In this document: positions 28,767 to 37,719 of the stretch, piece after piece
Position numbering within the stretch: the first letter of the stretch is position 1
Layout of the letters: the number at the start of each line of letters is the position of its first letter
Assembly: GCA_934254915.1 (NCBI GenBank)
Contig: CAKQMH010000007.1
Location: 18,343 to 82,342, forward strand
Reading direction: 5' to 3'
DNA: 64,000 nucleotides
DNA from: an uncultured Alphaproteobacteria bacterium
GTDB taxonomy: Bacteria; Pseudomonadota; Alphaproteobacteria; RF32; CAG-239
Notes under the pieces: generated by a model
What the model saw: the letters and a program-made list of their open reading frames with translations, nothing else
What the model was told of the DNA's origin: nothing
The model's database searches: none
Position numbers and translations under genes: made by a program

Positions 28767-29231
28767 ATGTCCAAAACAGCTATCTTAAAATTTGTAAGCA
28801 CATGGTTTTATTCCGGATTGTCGCCCAAAGCCCCCGGAACTTGCGGCTCATTGGCAGCTTTGCCGTTTATTTATGCCCTTGCTTGGTGGAAAGGCGCATG
28901 GGCGGTTTTTGCGTTTGCGGCCGTCATTACCATTGTTGGAATTTATGTCAGTGACGCCTATGCCAAACGTTTAGGCAAAAAAGATCCCGGACTGATTGTG
29001 ATTGACGAGGTCGCCGGACAATCGATTACATTGATTGCGGCCGGAACTAATCTGGCTTTGTTTATGGTCGGTTTTCTGCTCTTCCGCCTGTTTGATATCA
29101 CCAAACCATGGCCGGTTTCGTGGGCTGACCAAAAAGTCCGCGGCGGGTTAGGCATTATGCTGGATGATATTATCGCCGGCATCATCAGCGGCGTCTTGCT
29201 TTATTTTATTAAAGCCCAATACGGATTATAA
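28767..29231 (+). CDS. pgpA: Phosphatidylglycerophosphatase A
   Basis: PgpA removes the phosphate from phosphatidylglycerophosphate in the inner membrane to give phosphatidylglycerol. The 154-residue product has the family motifs FYSGLSPKAPGTCGSLAALP, DPGLIVIDEVAGQ and FDITKPWPVSWAD, followed by GGLGIMLDDIIAG. Four hydrophobic helices are visible. The ATG at 28767 follows AAGG; an in-frame ATG at 28755 would add four residues. Confidence 0.95.
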   Translation: MSKTAILKFVSTWFYSGLSPKAPGTCGSLAALPFIYALAWWKGAWAVFAFAAVITIVGIYVSDAYAKRLGKKDPGLIVIDEVAGQSITLIAAGTNLALFMVGFLLFRLFDITKPWPVSWADQKVRGGLGIMLDDIIAGIISGVLLYFIKAQYGL

Positions 29232-29238
29232 CAAATTA

Positions 29239-29268
29239 AAGCCGGAGTTATTCCGGCTTTTTTTTAAT
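29239..29268 (+). terminator. Bidirectional terminator between pgpA and ftsB
   Basis: AAGCCGGA and TCCGGCTT form the stem with T-rich tails for both strands. It serves the convergent genes. Confidence 0.85.
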
Positions 29269-29581
29269 TGTTGTCATCAAGAATGATAAATTCGTCATCG
29301 GCGGCCATATTTAAGACAATCCGCGCCCGCTCTTCCAACAAGTCCAAATCAAGGCTCTTGTTTGACAGGTGATGGACTTTCTCTTCTAAAAGTGTTTTTT
29401 CTTGATTATATTTGGCGGCCGTAAGTCTGGCCTCGGCAATTTCTTGTTTGAGATAAATATATTTTAACAACCCGCGCTCGCCGTTAACCGCATGAAAGCC
29501 GAAATAAACCATTATCAGCGCCCCAAAAATCCAAAAACCGGACTTCCGTAATCTGGTTTGAAAATCAGCAAACAACTCCAT
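29264..29581 (-). CDS. ftsB: FtsB/DivIC-like septum formation protein
   Basis: The 105-residue product has one membrane helix (about residues 16-32, GFWIFGALIMVYFGFHAV) and a short periplasmic coiled coil (AEARLTAAKYNQEKTLLEEK), then LEERARIVLNMAADDEFI. This pattern matches the alphaproteobacterial septum formation initiator family that links FtsQ, FtsL and FtsW. No other division gene is adjacent, as is usual for these proteins. Confidence 0.85.
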   Translation of the reverse strand: MELFADFQTRLRKSGFWIFGALIMVYFGFHAVNGERGLLKYIYLKQEIAEARLTAAKYNQEKTLLEEKVHHLSNKSLDLDLLEERARIVLNMAADDEFIILDDNN

Positions 29582-29787
29582 AATATTTTATTCTTTCACT
29601 TGGTTGGCGATAAAAGAATCAGACTCGCACAGATGTTCTTGTTGTTATGAAAAGAGGAACATATTTTTATTAAAAATTGGTTACGCCGGAAAAGAGTTTT
29701 TTACTTTTTTTATTTCCCTTCGCATATGCACTTTTGGTATTGATGCTTTATTTGCAATAAATTAGTCAAAGTTAAGTTTTTAATAAA

Positions 29788-29817
29788 CAAAAACCCTAGG
29801 ATTTTCCTAGGGTTTTA
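29788..29817 (-). terminator. Terminator of tRNA-Phe
   Basis: AAAACCCTAGGA and TCCTAGGGTTTT form a stem with a T-run on the minus strand, just 3' of the tRNA. Confidence 0.9.
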
Positions 29818-29820
29818 GAA

Positions 29821-29896
<76 letters not shown>

Positions 29897-30055
29897 GTCA
29901 ATCAACGAAAAGTCTTATAAAGCATATTTTCCTCTATGTCCAGCTAAAAATTATATTTTGGGGGATTTTTTTGTTTACCTGTTGAATTTTTGTAAAAATA
30001 TTGTCATTAACTTTAAAAAAGATATGACTTGAAACGAAATTTTTAAGGAGCAGCG

Positions 30056-30670
30056 ATGAACTTTCCATACGGACAGACCGAATTAGATTACTTGTCGGCC
30101 AAAGACGCTAAATTAGCGGCAGTAATTGCCAAAGTCGGCAAAATCGAACGCGAGGTTAATCCTGATTTGTTCGGGGCTTTAGTCTCTTCAATCATCGGTC
30201 AGCAGATTTCGGGCAAAGCCGCGACTACTATTCGTCAACGGATTGTTAAATTGTGTTGGGGAGAGGTGACCCCGCGGCGTTTATGCGGTTTGTCTGACGA
30301 TTCGTTGGCAGCCTGCGGTTTAAATTATCCCAAAATCAATTATCTGCGGAAGGCTGCAACTGCGGCTATGACGGGGCAGGTGGATTTTGCCGCGTTAAAA
30401 GCCTTACCGGATGATAAATTTATTGACAAAATAACATCTTTACCCGGAGTCGGCCGTTGGACAGCTGAAATGCTGCTGATTTTCTCGTTGCAGCGTCCCG
30501 ATGTTATCAGCTATGACGATTTGGGGATTCGCAAAGGTATGCAGCTGCTTTATGGAATAGACAACGTCCGTAGAAAAGATTTCCTGCGCCTGTCGGAAGC
30601 TTATCACCCGTATGCTAGCGTAGCTTCATTTTATCTGTGGTATGTCGGCAATAACAATTGGCAGCCGTAA
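30056..30670 (+). CDS. DNA-3-methyladenine glycosylase II (AlkA-like)
   Basis: This 204-residue HhH-GPD glycosylase would remove alkylated bases from DNA. It has the N-terminal ALVSSIIGQQISGKAA segment, a helix-hairpin-helix (SLPGVGRWTAEMLLIF), and the downstream DVISYDDLGIRKG with the catalytic Asp. It is shorter than E. coli AlkA because the N-terminal extra domain is missing, which is common. A separate ogt gene elsewhere in the window covers O6-alkyl damage. No LexA box found upstream. Confidence 0.92.
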   Translation: MNFPYGQTELDYLSAKDAKLAAVIAKVGKIEREVNPDLFGALVSSIIGQQISGKAATTIRQRIVKLCWGEVTPRRLCGLSDDSLAACGLNYPKINYLRKAATAAMTGQVDFAALKALPDDKFIDKITSLPGVGRWTAEMLLIFSLQRPDVISYDDLGIRKGMQLLYGIDNVRRKDFLRLSEAYHPYASVASFYLWYVGNNNWQP

Positions 30671-30724
30671 ACCTCTTCACCTTCTGCCAAGGTAGCACAA
30701 CTCAGCCCATTATTCCAAGCCGTA

Positions 30725-30769
30725 AAAAAACAGCTCGAGCGCCATTAATCTGACACCGGAGCTGTTTTT
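30725..30769. terminator. Bidirectional terminator, alkA-like gene and aminotransferase
   Basis: AAAACAGCTC and GAGCTGTTTT are perfect arms around a 24-nt loop, with T-runs on both strands, between convergent genes. Confidence 0.75.
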
Positions 30770-30792
30770 GGAGGTTTTATAATTTTTGTCGC

Positions 30793-31953
30793 TTAGGCGG
30801 CTTTATTTTGCTTCTTCGCGGCAAATTCATTCATTGTGTTGATGATGTAATCCAAATCTTCGTTGTCAAGATACGGAGTCATCGGGATAGACAACACGGT
30901 CTTAGAAAGTTTTTCGCAAACCGGCATCGGGCGGGTATTCCACTTAGCATAAGCTGTCTGAGTGTTAACCGGACGCGGATAATATGCACCGCAAGGAATA
31001 CCATTGTCTTTGAGGTAAGTCATTAATTCATCGCGGTCTTCGCAGTGAATGGTGTAAAGTGCATAAGCCGAATGGCAGTTATCCAAAATCTTTTGTTTGC
31101 CATAGTAGTTGCTCAATTCATTGTCATAACGGCTGGCAACACGGAAACGATCTTTCAATTCCTGATCAAATACGGTCAGTTTTTGCAGCAAAACTGCACC
31201 TTGGAAAGAGTTCATACGGCCGGTGATACCCAGGCGGACATTATCATAGTGGTCTTCCGGACTCATTCCGTGAACACGGCAGGATTTAACCAGCTCGTTT
31301 TCTTCATTAGTATTAGAGAATACCGCGCCGCCGTCGCCATAGCAGCCCAACGGCTTGGTCGGATAAAAAGAAGTAGCGGTCATATCGGCAACCGAACCTG
31401 CTCTTTTGCCTTTGTAAACCGAACCGAATGACTGGCAAGAGTCAGCCAAAACTTTCATGCCGTTAGCATGAGCGATTTTAATGATTTCGTCATATTCGCA
31501 CGGAGAACCGAAAATATCAACCGGAATAACGGCTTTAAGATTGAGCTTGCCTTCTTTCTTAACTTCATCAATAGCGCGTTGCAAATCTTTCGGATTCATA
31601 TTGTAGGTGTCAGGGTCTGAGTCAACAAACACCGGAGTAGCACCCAACAAAACCGGAGCTTCAGCTGAAGCAACAAAGGTAAAAGATGAAACAAAAACAG
31701 CATCACCGGCTTTAACACCCCAAGACATCAAAGCCAAAGTTAAAGCATCAGTACCCGAACCGCAGGTCGAGCAGAACTTGCTGCCGGCGTATTGTGCTAA
31801 TTTTTCATCTAATTCACGAGTTTCCGGACCTTGGCAATATGCGCCGTGGTTCAAAATAGCTTCAAACGCATTTAAGAATTTTTCTTTACCAATAACATTT
31901 TGTGAAGTTTTGCAGTCAAAAAGGTTAAGCGGTTTATTAGGTTTGTTACTCAT
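30793..31953 (-). CDS. DegT/DnrJ/EryC1/StrS family sugar aminotransferase
   Basis: This 386-residue PLP enzyme would add an amino group to a nucleotide-linked keto sugar for surface polysaccharide or flagellin/LPS sugars. The PLP Schiff-base lysine lies in SFYPTKPLGCYGDGGA (about residue 195). FCSTCGSGTDALTLAL is the phosphate-binding loop, and ADSCQSFGSVYKGKRAG is typical. The best match by memory is to WbpE-like enzymes acting on UDP-3-keto sugars. It is alone; no sugar-biosynthesis partners are near. An AAGGAC site lies 5' of the ATG. Confidence 0.92.
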   Translation of the reverse strand: MSNKPNKPLNLFDCKTSQNVIGKEKFLNAFEAILNHGAYCQGPETRELDEKLAQYAGSKFCSTCGSGTDALTLALMSWGVKAGDAVFVSSFTFVASAEAPVLLGATPVFVDSDPDTYNMNPKDLQRAIDEVKKEGKLNLKAVIPVDIFGSPCEYDEIIKIAHANGMKVLADSCQSFGSVYKGKRAGSVADMTATSFYPTKPLGCYGDGGAVFSNTNEENELVKSCRVHGMSPEDHYDNVRLGITGRMNSFQGAVLLQKLTVFDQELKDRFRVASRYDNELSNYYGKQKILDNCHSAYALYTIHCEDRDELMTYLKDNGIPCGAYYPRPVNTQTAYAKWNTRPMPVCEKLSKTVLSIPMTPYLDNEDLDYIINTMNEFAAKKQNKAA

Positions 31954-32131
31954 TAGTATTTGTCCTTCTAAATGTTTCTAACTGTCACCGATAATATGTT
32001 AAAAGATTTTTGATTGCAAAACACAAAACATTTCCGCTTTGTAACATATGCGCAAACATTAAATTTTGTTGATTTAATAAATTATAATGTTATATTATAC
32101 ACAAATTTTGAAACCAAATGCGGAGAAAATA

Positions 32132-32935
32132 GTGCTTAAGAAAAACACCTGCAGCGTATGTCTGTTTTTTGCTGCAACTCTTCTGTGTTCGTGCGCTTCC
32201 ACTAACACTTCTTTGAATGATGAACATGATCAGGTCGACCGTTTTGAAAACGTCAATCGTGCCGTGTTCAAATTTAACTACCAGTTTGATAAATATGTTC
32301 TGAAACCGGTCGCTAAAGGCTATCGTGCCATTACCAATCGTTTTGTGCGCGAACGCGTCAGTACCGCAATCAGCAACCTTGATGAACCGCTTAATGCCGG
32401 CAACTACCTTTTGCAGGCGCGTCCGCTTGACTCGCTTAAGAGCGTGGCTCGTTTTGCGCTTAACACCACTATGGGTTTGGCCGGTACGTTTGACGTCGCC
32501 GAAGGTTGGGGCTTGAAAAAACAAAGTACCTCGTTTAACGAAACCTTTGCCAAATGGTGTATTCCGAGCGGTCCGTATATTGTTTTGCCGTTTATCGGTC
32601 CGAGCTCGCCGCGTCACGCTACCGGTATGGCTTTAGGATTCGTTTTTGATCCGGTATATTGGGCAACCTATAATGATGCCAATATCCGCGACAAAGTTCG
32701 TTGGTCATATACCGCGGTTCAGGCGGTTGCTATGCGTGAAGGCGCGCTTGATTTGCTGGATGATTTGGAGCGTAATTCGGTTGACTATTACATCACGATG
32801 CGTTCGGCTTATCTGCAAAACCAGAACAAATTAAAGTGCTTTAATGATGTCGAGGCCGATGAAAATACCTATGATTTTGACTTTGGTATTGAGGATGAAG
32901 ACGCAACCTATGAAGCCATGGAAGATGAAAATTAA
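32132..32935 (+). CDS. mlaA: MlaA (VacJ) outer-membrane lipoprotein
   Basis: MlaA extracts mislocalised phospholipids from the outer leaflet of the outer membrane and passes them to MlaC. The 267-residue product begins at GTG 32132 (GGAG upstream), with a lipoprotein signal ending LLCSCAS (lipobox LCSC). The domain shows the family stretches DRFENVNRAVFKFNYQFDKYV, FVRERVSTAISNLDEPLN, and PSGPYIVLPFIGPSSPRHATG. The tail is unusually acidic. mlaC follows after 21 nt, so the two are an operon; the Mla ABC transporter is not in this window. Confidence 0.95.
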   Translation: MLKKNTCSVCLFFAATLLCSCASTNTSLNDEHDQVDRFENVNRAVFKFNYQFDKYVLKPVAKGYRAITNRFVRERVSTAISNLDEPLNAGNYLLQARPLDSLKSVARFALNTTMGLAGTFDVAEGWGLKKQSTSFNETFAKWCIPSGPYIVLPFIGPSSPRHATGMALGFVFDPVYWATYNDANIRDKVRWSYTAVQAVAMREGALDLLDDLERNSVDYYITMRSAYLQNQNKLKCFNDVEADENTYDFDFGIEDEDATYEAMEDEN

Positions 32936-32956
32936 TAATTCAGGGAGAAACCTTAA

Positions 32957-33550
32957 ATGAAAAAAACAGTTTTATCGGTATTGGCCGCACTTATGATGTT
33001 TGGCACGGCCGCACAGGCGGAAGTTGACAGCGCAGCGGCGGAAAAGTTTGTTAAAAACGTCACTACCCAAGGCATTGAGGAAATTATTAACGCTAATGTT
33101 TCGCAGGCTGAAAAAGATGCGCGTTTTGCCAAATTGTTTAATCAGGCTCTTGATTTGGACTTTATCGGACAATTTGTCTTGGGGCGCAACTGGCGTACCG
33201 CCACTCCCGAACAGCGCAAAGAGTTCATCCAAACCTATCGTCAGCTGAATATTTCCACCTGGTCGAAGCGTTTTGACGAATTTAAGGGCAAAGAGTTTGT
33301 TTTCAAAGGTACGACCCCGTCTAATTCCAAGGGGCAGATTTTTGTAAATTCGGTTGTGCCGATGGATCAGGGCGAACCAGCCAAGGTTGTATGGCGTGTT
33401 AAGGAAAAAGCCGGACAATATCGCATTGTCGACATTATTATTGAGAATGTCAGTCTCGCGATTACGGCGCGCAATGAATATACGGCCTTCATTAAGAACA
33501 ATCCCGGCGGTATAGATGCCTTGATTGCTAATCTCAAAACCAAAATCTGA
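32957..33550 (+). CDS. mlaC: MlaC periplasmic phospholipid-binding protein
   Basis: MlaC carries phospholipid through the periplasm from MlaA to the inner-membrane ABC complex. The 197-residue product has a Sec signal peptide (MKKTVLSVLAALMMFGTAAQA). It shows the Tol/Ttg2 family core: VTTQGIEEIINANVS, FIGQFVLGRNWRTATPEQR, EFIQTYRQLN, and VDIIIENVSLAITARNEY. The gene ends at a terminator. Paired with mlaA. Confidence 0.94.
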   Translation: MKKTVLSVLAALMMFGTAAQAEVDSAAAEKFVKNVTTQGIEEIINANVSQAEKDARFAKLFNQALDLDFIGQFVLGRNWRTATPEQRKEFIQTYRQLNISTWSKRFDEFKGKEFVFKGTTPSNSKGQIFVNSVVPMDQGEPAKVVWRVKEKAGQYRIVDIIIENVSLAITARNEYTAFIKNNPGGIDALIANLKTKI

Positions 33551-33558
33551 GTTCTTAA

Positions 33559-33581
33559 GCCTCCTGCGGGAGGCTTTTTTA
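33559..33581 (+). terminator. Terminator after mlaC
   Basis: GCCTCC and GGAGGC stem with a TTTTTT tail. Confidence 0.85.
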
Positions 33582-33639
33582 ATGCCAGACTGATAATTAG
33601 TCTAGGTAAGCTGGAAAAAACTCAAATTGATAATATATT

Positions 33640-33812
33640 ATAATTGTTCACGATGATGGTACATCGAAATTTTATTTCTTTTGCCATTATGAGTGTTCAC
33701 CAGATTCTCCTGCACCTATTGTTGTGGCAAAAGATATAATATTTTTTGTTCATCAAAGTTTCAGTGAGGTCGGAAAGGCGAAAAGTATATGGCTTTTCGC
33801 CTTTTTTATGGT
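33640..33812 (+). ncRNA. Candidate small RNA or attenuated leader
   Basis: A TATAAT box sits at 33639-33644. A very strong terminator lies at 33774-33812 (GGCGAAAAG/CTTTTCGCC then TTTTTT). No convincing gene is seen between. Either a small RNA of about 160 nt or a leader that attenuates the gene at 33941. The 390-bp gap otherwise shows only AT-rich sequence. Confidence 0.35.
33774..33812 (+). terminator. Strong terminator with no clear gene before it
   Basis: A 9-bp stem GGCGAAAAG/CTTTTCGCC with loop TATATGG and a T-run, located 130 nt upstream of the next start. Confidence 0.8.
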
Positions 33813-33940
33813 TTGGGTTGTATTTTTATCCAATTATTAAATATTGTTTGCTAAAATTCATTAAAATTGACAAAAAAGTTGAATTTTCGAAAATTTATGC
33901 TAGAATAAATCTCATAGTAAAGAATATACCGGAGGCAGCC

Positions 33941-35896
33941 ATGGCAGAATCAAAATTGTTTACGTTCACCTTTAATATGGACGAGGAACATAAGTCGCTA
34001 ATTTTGCAAAAGTATAATCAAGAAACTTTCTCCGCAGAGGATGAAAAGCTTTTGGCCTCAATCCGCAATTCTTCTGCACCCAATAAAGAACAAGCTGAAA
34101 AAGATTTACTTTTCGCGCATGCTTTTGTCCGTAGTGTGGCTGAAGACGGCAAATATTCGCAACAAGATGGTGAAAATCCGGCCAATCAAAATAATGTTGA
34201 GCTGAAACAAGATCGTCATGGAAACTTGCGCTTGCTTTGCATGATGCGTAATCTGGAAGGTACGGGCTTGAATTTTACGATTGAGGACGGCAAAAGTATC
34301 GTCTTGGCTCAAAATGGCGAAATGAGCCGTGAAAAACTCATGGCTTTGTTCAACTTTTTAGACACTCACTATATCAGCGATGTCAAGCTTCCGGATAATC
34401 TCCGTGATTTGACTTTAGCGCCGACCGCCGATGACAACAGCCCGAATGTCGGGACTTATTGGGACAAATTGCAGCAAGAATCTGAAAGTTTTGCTGAACA
34501 AAACGAAATGAGCGGACAGGTCAAACTCGGTGCTGGTAAGTCCGAGAATATAGAGCCGGATATATCACCATCCGAGAATATTGATCCTGATATGTCACCA
34601 TTGGCTAATAGTGGAGGAGCTTTTTATAAAGATGATAACAAGCCGCTTAACCTCAGTGCCAAAGTAATGCGCGATAAGGTTGAGGCTCGTCTGGGGATTA
34701 TGGGCTACAACAACGGTGTTATCAAAACCAAATCCCTATGGTTTAATAATGGTTATATTGTCAGTGCCTATAAAGACGATGATGCCTATAAGAACGATGG
34801 TAAAAACGAAAAAGGCAAAATTAAACACACCAAAGATTTTTCGATTAAAGTCCAAATCAAAAAAGGTCGTCCTACCGTCAGCTGGTATATCCCGCAAGGC
34901 GGTAAAATTGAAACCAAACATGCTCAAGCGATGTTGGATGCCCTAAAAGCTACCGGCGCTAAATATTTTACTCTTCCTTCAGCGGTTAAGGTCAGTGGCG
35001 GAGCGCAAAATTGTTTTTGGGAGGGCTGCGGCAAAACCTTAATGGTTCCGCGGTGCAAATGTGCCGATTGTCCGGAAGGAGTTGAGCTTGGTCCGGATAA
35101 TGTTCAAACTATGTTCAATGTTATTGAAAAAGATAACAATAAAGATTCGGATTCCGTTTTGGAATTTAAGGCACGGTTGTTAGATGAATTAGAATATCAG
35201 GAAGCTTACAAACGTTCTAAAAACAAAAATTATAAAACCAATTCGGTTTTGGCTACTCAAATGGAACAAATGCGTGGAACATTGGTCTATAAAAAACTGA
35301 ATGACGGCTACCTTAATAATTTAAGCAGTAACATTATGAAGATGGCCAATAAAGGGCTGAGCAGCAAAACCAAAAATGAAGGTTGGGATTTCATTGAAGT
35401 TCAGGCCGCCAACCGAGCAATGGTATCAATAATCGAAAAGTTAAATGAAAAAGACGATAACGGCAATTTCAAATACCGCTATATTGGTTCGCCGGAGCAA
35501 GATAAAGCTTTGGATAAGATTTTTGCCAAGATGATGGAAGAAGAAAAGAAAAATATTGCAGAGGAATTTCAGTTGGGACTGTCTGAAGGCAAACGCGAAA
35601 AAGACATAAAGAATGAAATTCGCGGCACAACCAAAGGTCTGATTGAAACGACACATGATAGTATTGAAACTGATTACGGCATCAAATTGAATATGTCATC
35701 TAAAGGTGTTAATGTTTCAAGTAATGTTGATATTAAGAAATACTATCCTGATACTAAAGTCAAAAAAGATGGCAAGGGACATCTTGAATACGACTTCAGC
35801 GGTTGCAGCTATAAGAGAACAACCTCGCGCAGCCATACCGGTGAAGTTCAACAGCTTGGCGGCAACGTCAATCGGATTACAAGTCGCGAACGTTGA
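33941..35896 (+). CDS. Large hypothetical protein with Cys-rich patch
   Basis: The 651-residue product begins at ATG 33941 after GGAGG. No family recognised. It has no signal peptide or membrane segment; it is charged and Lys/Asp/Glu/Asn-rich, probably cytoplasmic or exported by a non-Sec route. Two in-frame 10-residue repeats (SENIEPDISP, SENIDPDMSP) are near residues 201-221. A Cys cluster (CFWEGCGKTLMVPRCKCADC, about residues 357-376) could bind zinc. The C-terminal third is helical and rich in Lys/Glu. It stands alone with its own terminator. Confidence 0.75.
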   Translation: MAESKLFTFTFNMDEEHKSLILQKYNQETFSAEDEKLLASIRNSSAPNKEQAEKDLLFAHAFVRSVAEDGKYSQQDGENPANQNNVELKQDRHGNLRLLCMMRNLEGTGLNFTIEDGKSIVLAQNGEMSREKLMALFNFLDTHYISDVKLPDNLRDLTLAPTADDNSPNVGTYWDKLQQESESFAEQNEMSGQVKLGAGKSENIEPDISPSENIDPDMSPLANSGGAFYKDDNKPLNLSAKVMRDKVEARLGIMGYNNGVIKTKSLWFNNGYIVSAYKDDDAYKNDGKNEKGKIKHTKDFSIKVQIKKGRPTVSWYIPQGGKIETKHAQAMLDALKATGAKYFTLPSAVKVSGGAQNCFWEGCGKTLMVPRCKCADCPEGVELGPDNVQTMFNVIEKDNNKDSDSVLEFKARLLDELEYQEAYKRSKNKNYKTNSVLATQMEQMRGTLVYKKLNDGYLNNLSSNIMKMANKGLSSKTKNEGWDFIEVQAANRAMVSIIEKLNEKDDNGNFKYRYIGSPEQDKALDKIFAKMMEEEKKNIAEEFQLGLSEGKREKDIKNEIRGTTKGLIETTHDSIETDYGIKLNMSSKGVNVSSNVDIKKYYPDTKVKKDGKGHLEYDFSGCSYKRTTSRSHTGEVQQLGGNVNRITSRER

Positions 35897-35917
35897 TATT
35901 AATGCCTTTACCCTTTT

Positions 35918-35950
35918 ATCGCCATTCGTTATCGGATGGCGATTTTTTTT
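35918..35950 (+). terminator. Terminator after the 651-residue protein gene
   Basis: ATCGCCAT and ATGGCGAT form the stem, followed by a run of eight T. Confidence 0.88.
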
Positions 35951-36053
35951 ATCCTCAAGAAACAATTTACAATATTTTGTGTCTTTACAAACTAAACCGA
36001 TTTTATAAACTAAAGCCAACCTAAAGTTTAACTATTTTGATAAGGAAAAACTA

Positions 36054-36857
36054 ATGTCAAATATTCATGCTACCGCTGTTGTTGAAGATGGTGCGCAAAT
36101 TGCCGCCACTGCCGAAATCGGACCTTTTTGCGTAATCAGCTCGCGCGCCAAAATCGGCGAAAATGTCCGCTTGATTGCTCATGTTACCGTTATGGGCGAC
36201 ACCACTATCGGCGATGGTACGATTGTTTTTCCGGGAGCTGTTTTGGGCGCCGGTCCGCAAGATCATGGTAATGAGTTCAAAACCGAAGCTAAACTGATTA
36301 TCGGTAAAAATAATATTATCCGCGAAAATGTTACCATGCATGCCGGAACACCTAAAGAACACTTTACTACCACCGTCGGCGACAACGGTATGTTTATGAT
36401 TAACTCTCATATTGCGCATGACTGCGTAGTCGGCAATAATGTCATTATGACCAACAATGCCGTTATCGGCGGACACGTACGCTTGGGCGATGGGGTTATT
36501 ATCGGCGGCAACTCTGCCGTTCACCAGTTCTGCCGTATCGGCCGCAAAGCTATGATTGGCGGTATGTCCGGCGTTGACCGCGATGTTATCCCGTTTGCGA
36601 TTGTTACCGGCGACCGCGGCAAATTGCGCGGCTTGAATGTCATCGGGTTGAAACGCAGCGGCTTTGAAGAAAGCGTTGTCAAATCTATCAGCCGTGCTTT
36701 TATGTTCATTTTCAAAGGCAAGACCGGTACTTTCGAAGAACGCTTGGTTGAAGCGCGTGAAAAATACAAAGATAATGAAATGGTTATGGAGCAAATCAAA
36801 TTTATTGAGGAAGCTCTTAGCGGTCGCCGCAAAGTTATGATGGCTGACGATAAATAA
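36054..36857 (+). CDS. lpxA: UDP-N-acetylglucosamine acyltransferase LpxA
   Basis: LpxA adds the first 3-hydroxyacyl chain to UDP-GlcNAc and starts lipid A synthesis. The 267-residue product shows left-handed beta-helix hexapeptide repeats through about residue 190 (for example GDTTIGDGTIVFPGAVLGAG). The catalytic-region stretch NIIRENVTMHAGTP and the family HIAHDCVVGNNVIMTNNAVI with the conserved His are present. The C-terminal helical part GLNVIGLKRSGF is also typical. First gene of lpxA-lpxI-lpxB; lpxD and fabZ, often upstream, are not here. Confidence 0.97.
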   Translation: MSNIHATAVVEDGAQIAATAEIGPFCVISSRAKIGENVRLIAHVTVMGDTTIGDGTIVFPGAVLGAGPQDHGNEFKTEAKLIIGKNNIIRENVTMHAGTPKEHFTTTVGDNGMFMINSHIAHDCVVGNNVIMTNNAVIGGHVRLGDGVIIGGNSAVHQFCRIGRKAMIGGMSGVDRDVIPFAIVTGDRGKLRGLNVIGLKRSGFEESVVKSISRAFMFIFKGKTGTFEERLVEAREKYKDNEMVMEQIKFIEEALSGRRKVMMADDK

Positions 36858-36882
36858 TTTTTTTGACTTAAGGTGACTCTTT

Positions 36883-37719
36883 ATGACCCCACAACGCAAA
36901 CTCGGCATTATCGCCGGTGGCGGAACTATCCCGCATATGCTGATTGAGCATTGCCGTCAAACTGGCCGACCATACTTTGTTTTGGCGATTGAAGGCAATG
37001 CCGATAAAGCTTTGGTAAATGAACAGATTCCTCACCAATGGATACGTATCGGGCAGGCCGGTACGGGATTTAAGCGTCTGGCTGAAGAAAAAGTTCAGGA
37101 TGTGGTCATGATTGGTACTATTCACCGCCCTAGCTTTTTTGATTTAGTGCCGGATTTGCGTACAACGGCTTTTTTTGCCAAAATCGGCACTAAAGCTTTG
37201 GGCGATGACGGTATTCTGCGCGCTTTGGTCAAAGAAATCGAAAGAGAAGGTATGGTTGTCCGCGGTATCCACGAGGTTATGGCCGATTTGTTGGTCAAGG
37301 AAGGCGTGCTTGGCCGTCACAAACCCGACAAACAGGCTTTGAGTGATATCCGCCGCGGGGTCGAAGTTGCCACCGCATTGGGGCAGGTCGATGTCGGACA
37401 ATCAGTCGTCGTACAGCAGGGCTTGGTGCTTGGCGTTGAAGGTATTGAAGGCACGGATGAGCTTATCCGCCGCTGTGGAGATTATCGCCGCAAAGGTGTC
37501 GGCGGGGTTTTGGTCAAACTGCGTAAACCGCAGCAGGATATGCGGATTGACCTGCCGACCATTGGCCCGCGTTCGGTTATTCGCGCTAAGGAAAGCGGTC
37601 TGCGCGGTATTGTCGTCCACGCCGGCAACGGTTTGATTGTAGATGAGGCCGAGGTTATCAAACTGGCTGATAAAGAAGGACTGTTTGTTATGGGGGTAAA
37701 TCCGAATGACTATCGCTGA
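36883..37719 (+). CDS. lpxI: UDP-2,3-diacylglucosamine pyrophosphatase LpxI
   Basis: LpxI hydrolyses UDP-2,3-diacylglucosamine to lipid X and UMP, replacing LpxH in many alphaproteobacteria. The 278-residue product has the DUF1009 signatures: GIIAGGGTIPHMLIEHCR near the start, then GDDGILRALVKEIEREGM, and QSVVVQQGLVLGVEGIEGTD. Genomic position between lpxA and lpxB, with a 14-nt overlap into lpxB, supports the call. Confidence 0.96.
   Translation: MTPQRKLGIIAGGGTIPHMLIEHCRQTGRPYFVLAIEGNADKALVNEQIPHQWIRIGQAGTGFKRLAEEKVQDVVMIGTIHRPSFFDLVPDLRTTAFFAKIGTKALGDDGILRALVKEIEREGMVVRGIHEVMADLLVKEGVLGRHKPDKQALSDIRRGVEVATALGQVDVGQSVVVQQGLVLGVEGIEGTDELIRRCGDYRRKGVGGVLVKLRKPQQDMRIDLPTIGPRSVIRAKESGLRGIVVHAGNGLIVDEAEVIKLADKEGLFVMGVNPNDYR

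Noticed and set aside
33632..33820. Open frame reading VHDDGTSKFYFF in the gap before 33941
   Set aside because: No usable start codon, no ribosome site, and it crosses a strong terminator.
36057..36908. Long minus-strand open frame (283 codons) opposite lpxA
   Set aside because: It lies entirely inside lpxA on the other strand, has no family resemblance and no ribosome site; lpxA is unambiguous.
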